Positions 47,830 through 58,878 of a stretch of 64,000 nt of DNA are shown one piece after another. A model generated the notes under the pieces. It saw nothing but the letters and a program-made list of their open reading frames with translations. It searched no databases and had not been told where the DNA came from. The number at the start of each line of letters is the position of its first letter. Positions within the stretch are counted from its first letter, which is position 1. Position numbers and translations under genes: made by a program. The DNA is from Ganoderma boninense (taxonomy: Eukaryota; Basidiomycota; Agaricomycetes; Polyporales; Polyporaceae), in contig CM035309.1 in assembly GCA_002900995.3 (NCBI GenBank), positions 2,052,389 through 2,116,388 on the forward strand, read 5' to 3'.

Positions 47830-47938
47830 GGGTCGTGACGATGTACATTGGTAGCGAAGATTACAATGCGACGAGCTTGGACAACATGGCAATAGATACA
47901 TGTACAAAGCAGCAGAACAAGCACCATCCGATCCGAAT

Positions 47939-50900
47939 TTAGCTGCGCCAATACTGCGCCCAGTCGTGCATCCTGTCCAGCACCGCGGTGAAGGGCGAAA
48001 TGTCGTTGAGGAGGCGCTCAAAGTGCTCGATCGCCTGCTCCTCGGTCATCTCCAGGCAGAACTTGCCGAGCACCTGTTCGTGCACGTCGCGCTGCTTGAT
48101 GTGCGGGATGTTCGCGTCGACCATGAGCGTGACAAGGTTAAGGATGAGGTTCGCGCTCTTGCGGAGGATCGAGAACGCGGTGAAGCAGAACGACTTGAAG
48201 CGCTGGTAGTGCACGGACTGCACGCCGCCCATCGCGTCGACCATCTCCTTGCAGATCTTGACGGGCGGCGCGAGCGGCTTGGGGTCGCGCCCGAGGATGT
48301 ACCCGAAGTCGACTGTGGCGAGAGTCAGAGTCAGCGCAAAGAGGAATGAATCAGCGAGTGGGCCCACTCACCATGGAAGAAGTGGCCGTCGGGGGTAAGT
48401 AGGAGGTTGTCCAGATGGCGGTCTCCGACGCCCAGCAAGTAGGTCATCACGCAGTACCCAGCTACGAAGAAGCAGCATCAGTCAGAAACCGAACCCTGTG
48501 ACCAACCGAGAAACACACTGACCACAGCTCCTTACGAACGTGTCGATGACGCCGGGCTCGACACCGTACGTCCCCACGCTCCCTTCGTCAGGGTAGTGCG
48601 CGCGAAGGTAGTTAAGCAGCGTGCCATGCTCGCTGATGATCGCAGAGATCGTCTTGCTCGGGATGAACTGCACCATGCCCTGGCTGGGGCCCGTCGCGAG
48701 CACGTCGTACGGGCTGACCTTAAGGTCCAGGTTCTCCTTGCGCAGCAGCCGGTCCATGAGCGTGAACAGCTGGATGACGAGCTGGTCCTGGCGCATGTCG
48801 TCTCCGTCCTTGAACATGATCGGGTACTCGCCGACGTCCGCGCACTGAAAGTAGAGCAGCATCGGGAACATGTTCGACTTGAACACGCTCGACTTGTCCG
48901 CGACGATGCCCGTGATCTGCACGCGCGCGTTGAGCGGCAGTGGTAGCGGCGCCATGGACGCCAGGCCGTTCTTCCCGTCTGTGAGGAACGCGCGGAGTTT
49001 CTCGATCTTCTTTGGGCGCGGGTCTTTGGAGGTCCGAAGCTCTGCTGCGCGCTTCGCGAGCGTGTCGACGAGCTCGCCTTGGCGGCGCATGAGGTCGCGG
49101 CGCTCGTCGCCATTATCCTAGATACCGTGTCAGCGAGAGAAGGGTATATTCTGTGATGGTGCGGCTACCTTCAGAATATTCATGAATTTGAACACGACTC
49201 TGCCGTACAGCTTCGCCATGACCTTGTCCTCCATCGCAACTTCAACCATGAGGTACCAATGGAACCGGTTACCCAATACCGGATTTCGCACCGCACGGGC
49301 GATTAGGAAGTCGGCGAGACCACTGTCATCATTGGACACAGCGCTCGTCGCAGAGCGTGATGACCGTTGGTCGCTGGCCGTGCTCTCGAATTTCAGCGCC
49401 TGGACGAGTTGTAACAGGTATAGGTGCAGCTCCTATAATGTTGTGAGCGATATGGGCGATGTTGACCTGAGGAGGGCCAGAAGGGGCTTACGTCATCGTC
49501 TGCCCTGCTGAGTTGTTTTACTGCATATGCTCTAACACGAGAGTCCACAGTGCCAGGACCAAGCAACTCGAGCGCATCGTCAATGTCGATTTCTGTCCAC
49601 TGTGGCAATAGCTCTTCCACAGCTTGCTTGACTTCTGATGGGTCTCGCCAGGTGACGGATTTGAGGAACTTGGTGAGACCGTGTTTGTCTCGCGTCAGGT
49701 AGAACCGGAACTTCCAGATCAGGTCCTTCTCTTCTGATGTAAGTGGTTGACTTGGAGCGTAGTTGAGAATGACCTAGTTAACATCTAGTAAGCAAACAAA
49801 CACAGGCGCACAGGGCGTAAAAACTGACATACCGAAAGTTCGTCGCGAATTTTCGCGTTTGGTTTAAGCTCGCGGTCATATGGACTGCTCCTGTGACTGC
49901 GAACTAGGCGGCGATGCTTGTCCTCAACGGGGTTCTCCCGAGCTAGGTCAGGATCAACAACAGCCCATAGATGACTGTCAGCCGTGAAAGCGCTGGGTTG
50001 TGGTGCTGGTGTGGGGGGAACAGGGGCGGCAGAAGAGGTAGACGGGCCAGGCACATTGGACGCATCCTGGTCGTCGGTGGTTGAACAATATTGGGTGGGT
50101 TGAGGAAGCGGTAGGCACTTACCGGTTCACTGAAGATGACGGGGAAGTCGAAACGCGGAAGATCAATGTATAGAAACTGATTTTCTGATTTCGCTGTCTC
50201 TGCCTAGCGCGATCGTCAGCACTGAGCCACCTGTTCTCAAGCGAACTGAACGCACCTTGTGAATTTCTCCCATCTTGCGGAAGACCAGGGTGTCCAACCA
50301 ATCAGACTTTGGAAGGTCTCCACGGTCGTACTTCTTGATCAATTTCTCAAGCCTCCCGGTCTCGTCCCTTGTCCCCATCTTGCTTGGTGTCGTGGTCTCA
50401 TTCGCGCCATCCGCTTCGCGATCCGGCCATAAGATCATACGATGCTTTCCGCGACGGAGAGTCCTGCGCATGTCACATGAAGATTCATTCCCAATACTCA
50501 GAGGAGGGAGCACGCACCATTTCTTCCCAAACAGACGAAACGTCGTCCCACCCACTGGTACCGCGGAGCGTGGACCAGCAATATCCCACACAGTGAATGT
50601 GATTTGCGAGTTGAGAGGCAAATCACAATAACGTATCGGAAGCGTGATCCATTCGTTCCATCTTCCCGGCCACCATAAGTCAACACGCGTTGTGAGGAGG
50701 GAAAAGGGAGGACAGGCCTCACGTATACTGGTTGCGGAAGGCCTTGAACGCGGTACGGAAAGGGATCGTCAATGGTTTGTTGTCGGCTACGAGCTGACAT
50801 GTGACGTATAGGTCCGAATAGTCTCTTCACTGCGGTCATTACTCTTGAGGAGGCGAGTAGAGATCTCGAAACTGATACTTACGGGGCTTGCTGAACACCT

Positions 50901-51105
50901 TGGAAGCGCAACTCGGGTTTCTCCAAAACCTCGGTGAAAGGGTGTGCCTTGCGGATACCTTCCAGTTGCGATCTGCGGACAAGGTATGATAAGACGATCC
51001 CTCTACCGGCGACAGTGAGAGATGGGATTACATTCGAAAGGTGACGGGCATTGTAAGGTCGCTGAGCTTTGCGAAGGTGAAGTCATCGCGGTTGTCTTTG
51101 TCCAT
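47939..51105 (-). CDS. VPS34: Class III phosphatidylinositol 3-kinase VPS34
   Basis: Multi-exon minus-strand gene starting [17 protein letters not shown] at 51105 and ending [10 protein letters not shown] at 47939. The order is that of VPS34: an N-terminal C2 domain ([22 protein letters not shown]), then the helical PIK domain ([49 protein letters not shown]), then the kinase domain. The kinase part has [28 protein letters not shown], the catalytic loop [12 protein letters not shown] (D and N present) and the activation segment [14 protein letters not shown]. It makes phosphatidylinositol 3-phosphate for vacuolar sorting and autophagy, with VPS15 as partner. It appears intact and is convergent with ALDH copy 2 (109 bp apart). 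Confidence 0.95.
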
Positions 51106-51409
51106 AGCGAAGTGTTGGGTGTAAGGAGCGTCTGCAGAGTGTCAAGAAAGAGAGGACTGGCTGAGACTGGGAAGGCGAGGACGAGGAGGACGAGTGGCTG
51201 CAGCGGACAGACCAAGCGCGATGAAACTGGAATGCATAGCCGAGCAGCCGAGCGCACCCTGTCTAATCACCGTCATGTCCTTGCCCCGGCCCGAGCCGGG
51301 CGACTTGCCACACCCTCTCAGTCTGCTTTCCCCGCGTCCCTTCTCACTGAGAATCTCACTGCTCGCCTCCTCGTCCACACAAACTGCACTCCTGCCTACC
51401 TACTCACCC
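51106..51409. promoter_or_regulatory. Short divergent promoter between VPS34 and Nudix genes
   Basis: 304 bp separate the two start codons, so both promoters and 5' UTRs share this segment. No TATA box on either strand. The Nudix side is C/T-rich. Confidence 0.5.
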
Positions 51410-52377
51410 ATGGCCATCGCCCGCCATGAGATCCCACCTCAAGTTCTCACCGGCCTCTCGCTAACAACCCGTACCGGTCTCGAGCGGCTCAGGGACCACC
51501 AGCCGGAGCTGGCAGATCTGTTCGTCCCAAGTCCCATTAGAGGTGCACGTATATCGAGGATGATTTCAGCTCAGGATATCCCGCCAACAAACTTGCAGCG
51601 GTTCTCGTTCTTCTCTACGAGAAAGCTGGCGAGCTACGCGTTCTCCTCACCACCCGCTCCAAGTCCCTCCGATCGCACCCCGGCCAAGTCGCACTTCCCG
51701 GAGGCAAGGTAGATGACACCGATGCGGACGTGTATGAGACTGCTGTGAGTCTTCTTAACATTTTCCTCGTACTCCGATGTGGAAACTCACTAGTGCAGTA
51801 CCGCGAAGCACATGAAGAAGTCGCCCTTCCCCGACACCATCCCCATGTTTACACCGTTTGTACCCTGCGACCATACATCTCCTCCAGCAAGCTCCTCGTC
51901 ACCCCAGTCGTCGCCCTTCTCACAGATTTGTCCGTCCTCGACAAGCTCATCCCCTCACCTGGTGAAGTAGACAGGATATTTGACCATCCCCTCGAGGCCA
52001 TCCTCGATCCTGCCCTCGCTGCAAAGGAGGACCTAGCTCCTAGAGGTAGCGAGGATTGGATATACAACGAGGAGCTCTACGTCGGTCTTTTTGCCCGCTT
52101 TGCCTGTTGTTATTCGCTGCTGACGTTTCGGCTAGTGTACGTCCGATATCGACTTGCCCTGGCTAGCGAACAGCACGTATCGCATGCATCGCTTCCGGTC
52201 AACGGCCGTTCCAATTAAAGGCTTGACCTCTGACATCCTCGTCAGTAGTCCTGTCCATATTCGTTTCATATTTAACGATTGGGTGCTAAGCTCCGCTCTC
52301 CAACACAGATTGCGGTCGCAGAGATTGCGTATGAGAAGCCCAACCACGTACGGCCGATACGCTCCGAACCAAGCTGA
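51410..52377 (+). CDS. Nudix hydrolase, CoA-pyrophosphatase (Pcd1/NUDT7) type
   Basis: Five exons (51410-51542, 51599-51744, 51799-52080, 52136-52240, 52309-52377) sum to 735 nt, 244 residues. The protein has SPIRAAVLVLLYEKAGELRV, LTTRSKSLRSHPGQVALPGG, then the Nudix box across an exon join (GGKVDDTDADVYETA + YREAHEEVALP). The metal-binding REAHEE is intact. SHPGQVALPGG upstream of the box is the UPF0035 signature of peroxisomal coenzyme A diphosphatases. It probably hydrolyses CoA or acyl-CoA to 3',5'-ADP and phosphopantetheine. The C-terminus ends RPIRSEPS; no strong PTS1 signal is seen. An in-frame upstream ATG at 51194 is less likely because MAIARHEIPPQV begins the conserved part. Confidence 0.88.
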
Positions 52378-53883
52378 AGACATTCAGCCCAATCCTGCGC
52401 ATCTTGCTTGGCCAAGTTCCTGTCCAAGACGTTGCTCCGGGACCTCCACGCCCACCCCGAAGGTAGAGATCGGCATCCCCTCTACCACTGGGCTTGTACA
52501 GGCTGTGGTGCAGGCAACAGAGTGATTCTTGTACTCAGACAAAGTCGCCACCTCCCTCGGGTTCTACAGTAGAGAGCTTGAATATTTTTATAGATGCCAT
52601 ATCCTGTACTTTTGTTCAAGACTAACGGACAGCCGTCATATGTAACTCGTACCGCCTGGCTGCGCGTTGCTTAGTCCTTAAGGATTGTACAAGTTTGGTT
52701 GCTGGACATGAACAACGAATGAGCCTGCGTTGACCAAGGTCTCGAGCATGTGTAGCACCAGTTGGGAAGGCCACTAGGTTATTTTACACATAACGTATGG
52801 TCCTGCTACGTTAATACTGCATGGTAAGATTTGGATGCACGCAGACAACCTTCGGGCCGTTAGTATTAAGCCCGAGCAGGGCAAGCGGAGACTGAGGTTC
52901 CAAGGGGCTTTGCCGAGGGCTGACATTGCTTGTCAGCCTCTCTCGCAGTCCCGCCCATATAATCCGGCCCTTCGTCGCTCACAGAACCACACTTCACTTC
53001 TTTACCACCTCCATCCCATACCGCCTCCCTCCCTTTCATCTCGGTGGTAAGTACCACGAAAGGGTCCTTGTGCACAGACTTACTAACCGCGCTTGTGTCC
53101 AACACTCCGGGGCGGTTCTAGGAAGGAACCAGGTGAGTGGCTAAATTCTTGACTGTCAGTGCTGATCCCTAGGATTTTGGGTTGCCTGAGTGTCTGACCG
53201 TTTGACTTCGGCGGTAAGTACTGCATGTACTCTGCCAGATGCCAACGGACCTACTAACCACGGATCCTGTCCAGACCGCTCAGCGGTACTAGTAGCATGG
53301 GATCCAGAAATTAGTCCCCTGGTCAACCCACTTACTGACGGCGCATTAAGATGTTGAATGACATTAGTACGAGGTCCGCCGTTTGCAATTCACTCTCATG
53401 TACTGCAAACGCCCCTTTGAAGTTTACTTCAACTTACATCCCCTCATGGACTTGCGAGTGGTGGCACAGCCACCCATCCTTCGATACCGTGTGATCATGC
53501 ACCGCTTGTCGAGCACCGGGTACAGAGCAGCCAGACAGTCTTCCGAAAGCACTGCGTGTGAATCCTGGCACTAGCAGGTGGAGTCTCCTGCAAACCTCAA
53601 AATACTCAACCGAAAACCGCTGCACGCTGTTTAATCCACCAGCGTCTCGGGCGTGTTTGACGTCAATAACCACCCATATCAACTGGATACCAACTCATTG
53701 TTCGCCATCATCCTCCCCTTAGATCAACAGACTACATGCGCTCGCCACAGTGTTACTCATGTGTACAACTATAACTATCCTGTAGGCCATTGTCCAACGC
53801 ATCGTCCTACAAGAACAACGAGTAAGCCTCGGGAGCAATTCTCTCGGAAAGCAAACATACATACTACTACCCAAAAGACCTAT
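52378..53883. other. Intergenic region with a possible short spliced transcript
   Basis: No protein gene I can name. The middle (about 52950-53300) looks like a promoter, leader and introns (separate entry). Confidence 0.5.
52958..53300 (+). other. Candidate unannotated spliced transcript
   Basis: TATAAT at 52958-52963 is followed by a C/T-rich leader typical of 5' UTRs in this genome. Two gtaagtac donors follow, at about 53047 (tcggtggtaagtacc) and 53213 (ttcggcggtaagtac). The matching lariat and acceptor signals are actaac with ttctag, and actaac with gtccag (about 53276). The two donor segments resemble each other. No long reading frame follows, so it may be a non-coding RNA or encode a very short peptide. 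Confidence 0.25.
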
Positions 53884-54517
53884 TCATGCGGCGATCACAT
53901 ACGCAGCGATCCCCTCGTCCACGTACCCCAAGTTCGCAATGGCGTTGCTCCTCTCCGCCGCGTTCGTCGTGTAGAAGTGGTCCGTCACCGCCGGGTTGTC
54001 CATCCTGTACAGCGGCACGGCGCCGCACTGGCTGCTCGGGTACACGTACGCCGCGACGCCCTCGTCTCTGTACGCGTCCTGGGCGATCGCGTTGGCGCGC
54101 TCGCTCGCCGACGTCGTGTAGAAGTGGTCGCCCCCGACGGAGCTGTAGAGGCGGTAGAGCGGCACGGAGCCCGACACCTGGGTCGAGAAGACCTGTGCAG
54201 CGTCGCCCTCGGAGCGGTAGCCAAGGTTGTTGACCGCGTTCTCGAGCTCGACGGCGTTCGTCGTGTAGAAGTGGTCCGCCACGCTCGGATTGTAGGCACG
54301 GAGGAATGCCACGGTGGAGGAGCCGCAGGCGTCCGCTGCACGAGCCTGATACGTAGGGTAAATTTTGTGAGCGCATGACTTCGCCAGCAGGGGTGGGGCT
54401 GGTGGGGTGAGGGGGAGAAGCGGAAGGGCGTACCTCGTTGGCTGGGGCCGCGACAGGGTGGGCTTGCGCCTGCAGGAAGAAGGCCGACGCGGCGACGAGT
54501 GCGAAGAAAGACTTCAT
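53884..54517 (-). CDS. Secreted DUF5648 triple-repeat protein
   Basis: Two exons (54517-54434 and 54345-53884) sum to 546 nt, 181 residues. MKSFFALVAASAFFLQAQAH is a signal peptide, followed by a short propeptide-like part. The body has three repeats of about 45 residues built on VPLYRLYxxxxxDHFYTTxxxE: AFLRAYNPSVADHFYTTNAV, VPLYRLYSSVGGDHFYTTSA and VPLYRMDNPAVTDHFYTTNA. Each is followed by a Y(R/V)(S/D)EG segment. This is the DUF5648 repeat, found in secreted fungal and bacterial proteins; function unknown, carbohydrate binding is only a guess. A TATA box lies about 70 bp upstream. Confidence 0.88.
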
Positions 54518-54582
54518 GATGCTGAGTGTGTAGAGGACTGAGCTAGGCAAGGACCTGGCGGCCAAGCAACTCATCGACTCGC

Positions 54583-54590
54583 CTTTTATA
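54583..54590 (-). promoter_or_regulatory. TATA box of the DUF5648 gene
   Basis: TATAAAAG on the minus strand, 66-73 bp before the ATG at 54517: a consensus box at a standard distance, suggesting strong regulated expression. Confidence 0.65.
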
Positions 54591-55776
54591 CATGGTGCCC
54601 TGCGCAGCTCCCAAAGGCCCTCTACAAATTTCAACGAGAAGGTCACACAAGGACGGAGGTCGGCAGCCTGAGGCAGACCTGACATGCCGCCGACAGGCGA
54701 GCTAGTAGTAGTCGGCCTCCGATCTGTCAACGGAGAAAAATATGTTTCCTCGTGTTGCTCTCTGGGTATTTCTCCATTCTATTCGCAAGACGGCCATTCG
54801 AAGGGCACAACCTACTATAGTCGCTTGGACGAAGGTCTTAGTTTCACTACGAATCGCATGCCTGAATTTCGACTTACATGACCACAACTTCGTCGAAGTC
54901 GAAGTCGTCGCGAAATAGCGCAGGAACTAGACCTGAAAACAAAGCACGGCTCCCTGGCCTTGTGAGACCATATGTACGTCAAAGAAGCGGCCTGTCAAGC
55001 ATAACATAGGATGACCCGCCGCCCATGAGACGCTCCGACATAGCTATTGGGGAGCCGCAGTTAAGGATGAGCCACATCCCCGGGCCCATTCAGCGAGAAC
55101 CTAGTAGCGTCAGGCAGAAGAGCTCCTGATAGTTGGTCACAGGCATAATTCCTTCGAGCCTCTTTACGAGCTTTGAGCTTCAGAAAAGGCAATAACTGGA
55201 ATGTCAGTTCGAAGACTGCGTGCACCGCGACTGCCTGGACTTACCCGCCCTCTGTGCCTCGAGTATCGCCTTCCGATCCGTACAGAGAGGATATTGGGAT
55301 TGAGAGAGGCTAGTTCCTATCCGTGTGAGGCCGTACCGCAAGCGGTTTAAGGTTTACTGAGCCTAACCAACGTGTATATTACAACGGATCCCTGCGCATT
55401 AACGTCATCAAGGCGGTGAGTACGTAGTAGTTTGTTTGCAGGACAATAGAGTTACAAACCGCGCTGTCCGCTTAGACCGGGCTCGGCTGCATTTCCTGAG
55501 ATCGGGGCGCGGCCCCGTGCAATGACTGTATGCGCGCGGCCTGCCCACAGGGCTGGCTGTCGTGACATGATCAATGTTTCACGCCTGGGATTATCTCCGT
55601 AGTCGATCCATTCACTGCAACAACGGCGTTGGGGAGGTAGTGCACGACAAAGTCGCGAAGCATAGTCATACACGGACAAATATAAGTAAGGCATGTGGAT
55701 CCTACTGTGCTACTGACCATGTAGATGGACGCGGATGTTTTCGGCTGATAAAAATGTGGATTGAAAATGGCGGCGG
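54591..55776. other. Intergenic region between DUF5648 and dioxygenase genes
   Basis: About 1.2 kb. No gene recognised; it contains the dioxygenase 3' UTR and the upstream region of the DUF5648 gene. Confidence 0.5.
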
Positions 55777-57672
55777 TCAAATAGCGGGATGCCAAACGCT
55801 CCTGCCGTTCACCCTCGAGACGGCCGCCGTGTCCTGTGTGACTAGATCGGGGCTGAACGTCTCGGTCAGGACGGCGAGCTTCGAGCGGTATTCATCCATG
55901 CCGATGTATGCGCCGCACATCCGTCGCTTGCCGTCGAACGCCGAACGCCCATGCAGGACCCTGTGATTGTCGACCACTAGAGACGTCACATCAGCACCTG
56001 AGGGCTGCGACTTGGGGAAAGAGCCGGTGGGGTGATACGTGCCTACCGCAGTGCCGGGCGAAAGTTGCACCCAGTATTCGGAATCGGGACTGGACAGCAG
56101 TTTGAACCATGTCCGGATCGCGTCGTACCTGTGAGAGCCTGACGTTCAGCATCTGAAAAAAGACGTTTGGGTGCGTTTTGAACGCACCATGGCTCAACTT
56201 GGTCAGCTTGAAGATCCCGGAGGACACTTCGGTCGTCATTGTTCCAGCGCACTTGAACAAGCTCGCCAGCCTCGTGCTTGAGGATGGGCGTGTTGCGAGT
56301 GCTCGGGGTAAACAAAGCGTCCGCCTCTCCGGCGGCGTGTGTAGGGACCGAGACAGTCGAAAGAAGCTCGTACGCGTCGGGGTTAAGCTCCTTCAATATG
56401 GATGCAACGTAGAAACCATCGACAAGCAACGTCGCGCCGCCTTTGCCGCCGGAGTGCTCGAGGAGATGGAAAAGCTGCAGTCCGCAGGGATCCGTCTGCC
56501 AGCGGGGAGCTATTAGCAAAGAAACAGGGCAAGTGACGGGATGCTCACAAAGTAGGTGGTGTCGGTATGTGCTCCAAGGGCGAGGGTCGTGTACGCGGTG
56601 TCACCTTTGGCGAGGTCGGAGGTGAAGTCCCAAAAAGTGCCATCTTTGTACAGGTTAGGTAGAGCAGAGGGATACACGTTTTAGGCAGACGCTGACATTG
56701 TGTTTCCCTAATGAAGCCTATCCTTCGAGAGAGTTCCTCTGTCGCCTCGGGTGTCGTGGGGACACCAGAGATGAAACAGAAACCGAATTTGTCTATGCGA
56801 GATAGCCACTTGAAAAGGCCCTGCCCATCGGGTGCCATGGCTTCCTCATACGTCACTGTTGGTGGATCTTGGAGAATCTTGGATCCCCAAAGAATTCGTC
56901 TGGTACACTTGTCAATAAAGCGTTGCGTTGCGTTAAAAATAAGCATGATGCAACGCACTCTGACTTGGGAGGCTGAGACATAGGTGGATCGTAGGAGTTG
57001 TATCGCAGCCATGACCATGGATATAGAGAGGTATGCGGCTGAGACGAAGGCCCTGAAATGAGGTCACCAACCCGGATAATAGTAGATTGGCATGGTCTGA
57101 TACACACAGTGAACTTGTAGCCCCTCGGGCCTGGATTCGACATGGGTGGGCTTGATTTCTGGAGGGATCTTGCTTTATCCATCAATGAATGCGTCCAAGT
57201 GTCAAAGATAGGTTAATTGACAACGTACGTCAAATGTGTTCACAAGGCGCTGTTTCGTGTGAGGGTGGAAACATTCAGGGCAACGGCAGTGGTCTCGGAG
57301 CCATATATGATGGCTTGTATGCATGTCAGATGGTTGCGGCAAGAGTGTCGGGAAAGACTTACAATCGTGAATATGTGGTCGAGTCCCAACCGAGAACAAC
57401 CTTCCTGTCATCTATTCTGCTGCTTGGCACGTGGGTCGGGGCCTGTGTGTCGTTACTCGGACGCGCTGGAGGAGTGGCAGAGAAGCTTGGGCATGACGTC
57501 GAAAATCCGGCGGTTGATTTGCGTGGTGGACGTAGTATGCGAGATGCCTTCACGTAGAGAGGTCAAGTGACAGGTATGACCACAGATTGACCGTACAACT
57601 GACCGGTGGAGACCCATACAGTTGGCTTCTGGGCAGTACATTTGATAATGACGAAGCTACGCAGCGTTGCAT
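55777..57672 (-). CDS. Trimethyllysine dioxygenase (carnitine biosynthesis)
   Basis: Multi-exon minus-strand gene of the TauD/TfdA Fe(II)/2-oxoglutarate family. The N-terminal domain has WLRDHCRCPECFHPHTKQRL, with the zinc-binding cysteines and the RDHCR form of trimethyllysine rather than gamma-butyrobetaine dioxygenases. The catalytic part has DKFGFCFISGVP, then ALGAHTDTTYF (iron-binding H and D), DPCGLQLFHLLEH, GATLLVDGFYVA, and the distal histidine in DNHRVLHGRSAF. It ends at 55777. It should hydroxylate N6-trimethyllysine, the first step to carnitine, in mitochondria. SRILRPPRKSTAGFSTSCPS looks like a mitochondrial presequence but has no in-frame ATG. My best start is MQRCVASSLSN at 57672, joined by a phase-0 intron; this start is uncertain. 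Confidence 0.8.
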
Positions 57673-58878
57673 GACTGGTTTGCAGGATTTCCGTAAGTGT
57701 TGGCGACGGGCGTCGAAACCCGGCTTAGGCCCAGCAGCGGGGAGAGTTTGAGCACACGTAGCAAGAATACCGCTGAATACAAGCTGGCAGAGGAGGAACA
57801 AAGCCAAGTGCTGGTGGTCGAGGACGAGTCCAGAGGCTCTCGGGGCAGAGGAGTCGAGCCCAGGTCTGCGATGAGTGTGTGCAACATCCGGCCCGGCCTC
57901 GACCCGGCTCGGTTTCGGGTCTGCCGACCAGCGACGTAATTAACTGCGAATGCCACTTATGGTCTGGCTCCACAATCCTCTGGTACCACCAACTATCCAG
58001 TCATCACCCAGAAAGTCCCCGCAAATATGCCAAACATCTAGATACGACCCAGACCTACAGCTACACCGCCAGGGAGATTGCAGTGTTCCGTTTGGTTCCA
58101 TCCCCAAGATTTCATGAGATACGTATGTGGGCACGAAAAAACACTGAATGTGCCAATGCACCTGGGCTCCCGAGCGGATCCTCAGTAGTTTTCATGATCC
58201 CGAAAATAGCATCACTTCGCGCAACGAACTGGGGCAACTGTCTTGGCTTGTCTTTTCTCCCCGCAGACGAAGGCAAGTCCATCCTGGTGCAGGCTCTACG
58301 TTCCTTCATGCCCATATGCATTTCGCTAGGGTCGATTCAACCCCTCGAACGGTCTTGGTCGAGACTACAGCGAGCACCCACCGTGCCAGCCCCAAACTCG
58401 CCATTACACCTTTAAATCGTTTCCCGGTTCTTGGGGGTGTCGAGCGGCAGTGACGGAATAAGTACTGTAAGCAGCACGATCACAGGCTTACGCGTGGGGT
58501 GGTCATTGACTATGTACACTGTTGGTTACAGTGCGCTCGCCGACGCTCTTTCTTAGGCATCGGGAAACGAAAGAGTGAAAAAGCAGACGTAGACCAATGA
58601 GTATGCGTGTTATGTACTGTGCTCTGGTGGTTCGCGACTCACTGGATCACAACCTCGACACGTGCAAAAATATTTGTCTTGGCCAGAGCTCCTGTCCCTC
58701 CGCCATACGCTCTCCTAGCATCGACCTTCCTCGCGTCATTCAATGCCAGACCATGAGGTACCCGGCAAGTAGCTCTGGACCGTGAAGGAGACAACCACTG
58801 GCCCAGGGTTGCAATTCGATTCTATAGTGCTCTATCATTTCTATGGACTCCCAGGACGATATTTCGCACATTCATCAT
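57673..58878. other. Gene-free stretch between the dioxygenase and biotin genes
   Basis: About 1.2 kb without a recognisable gene. It should hold the dioxygenase promoter and the 3' UTR of the biotin gene. The gene's last coding base is at 58879. Confidence 0.5.
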
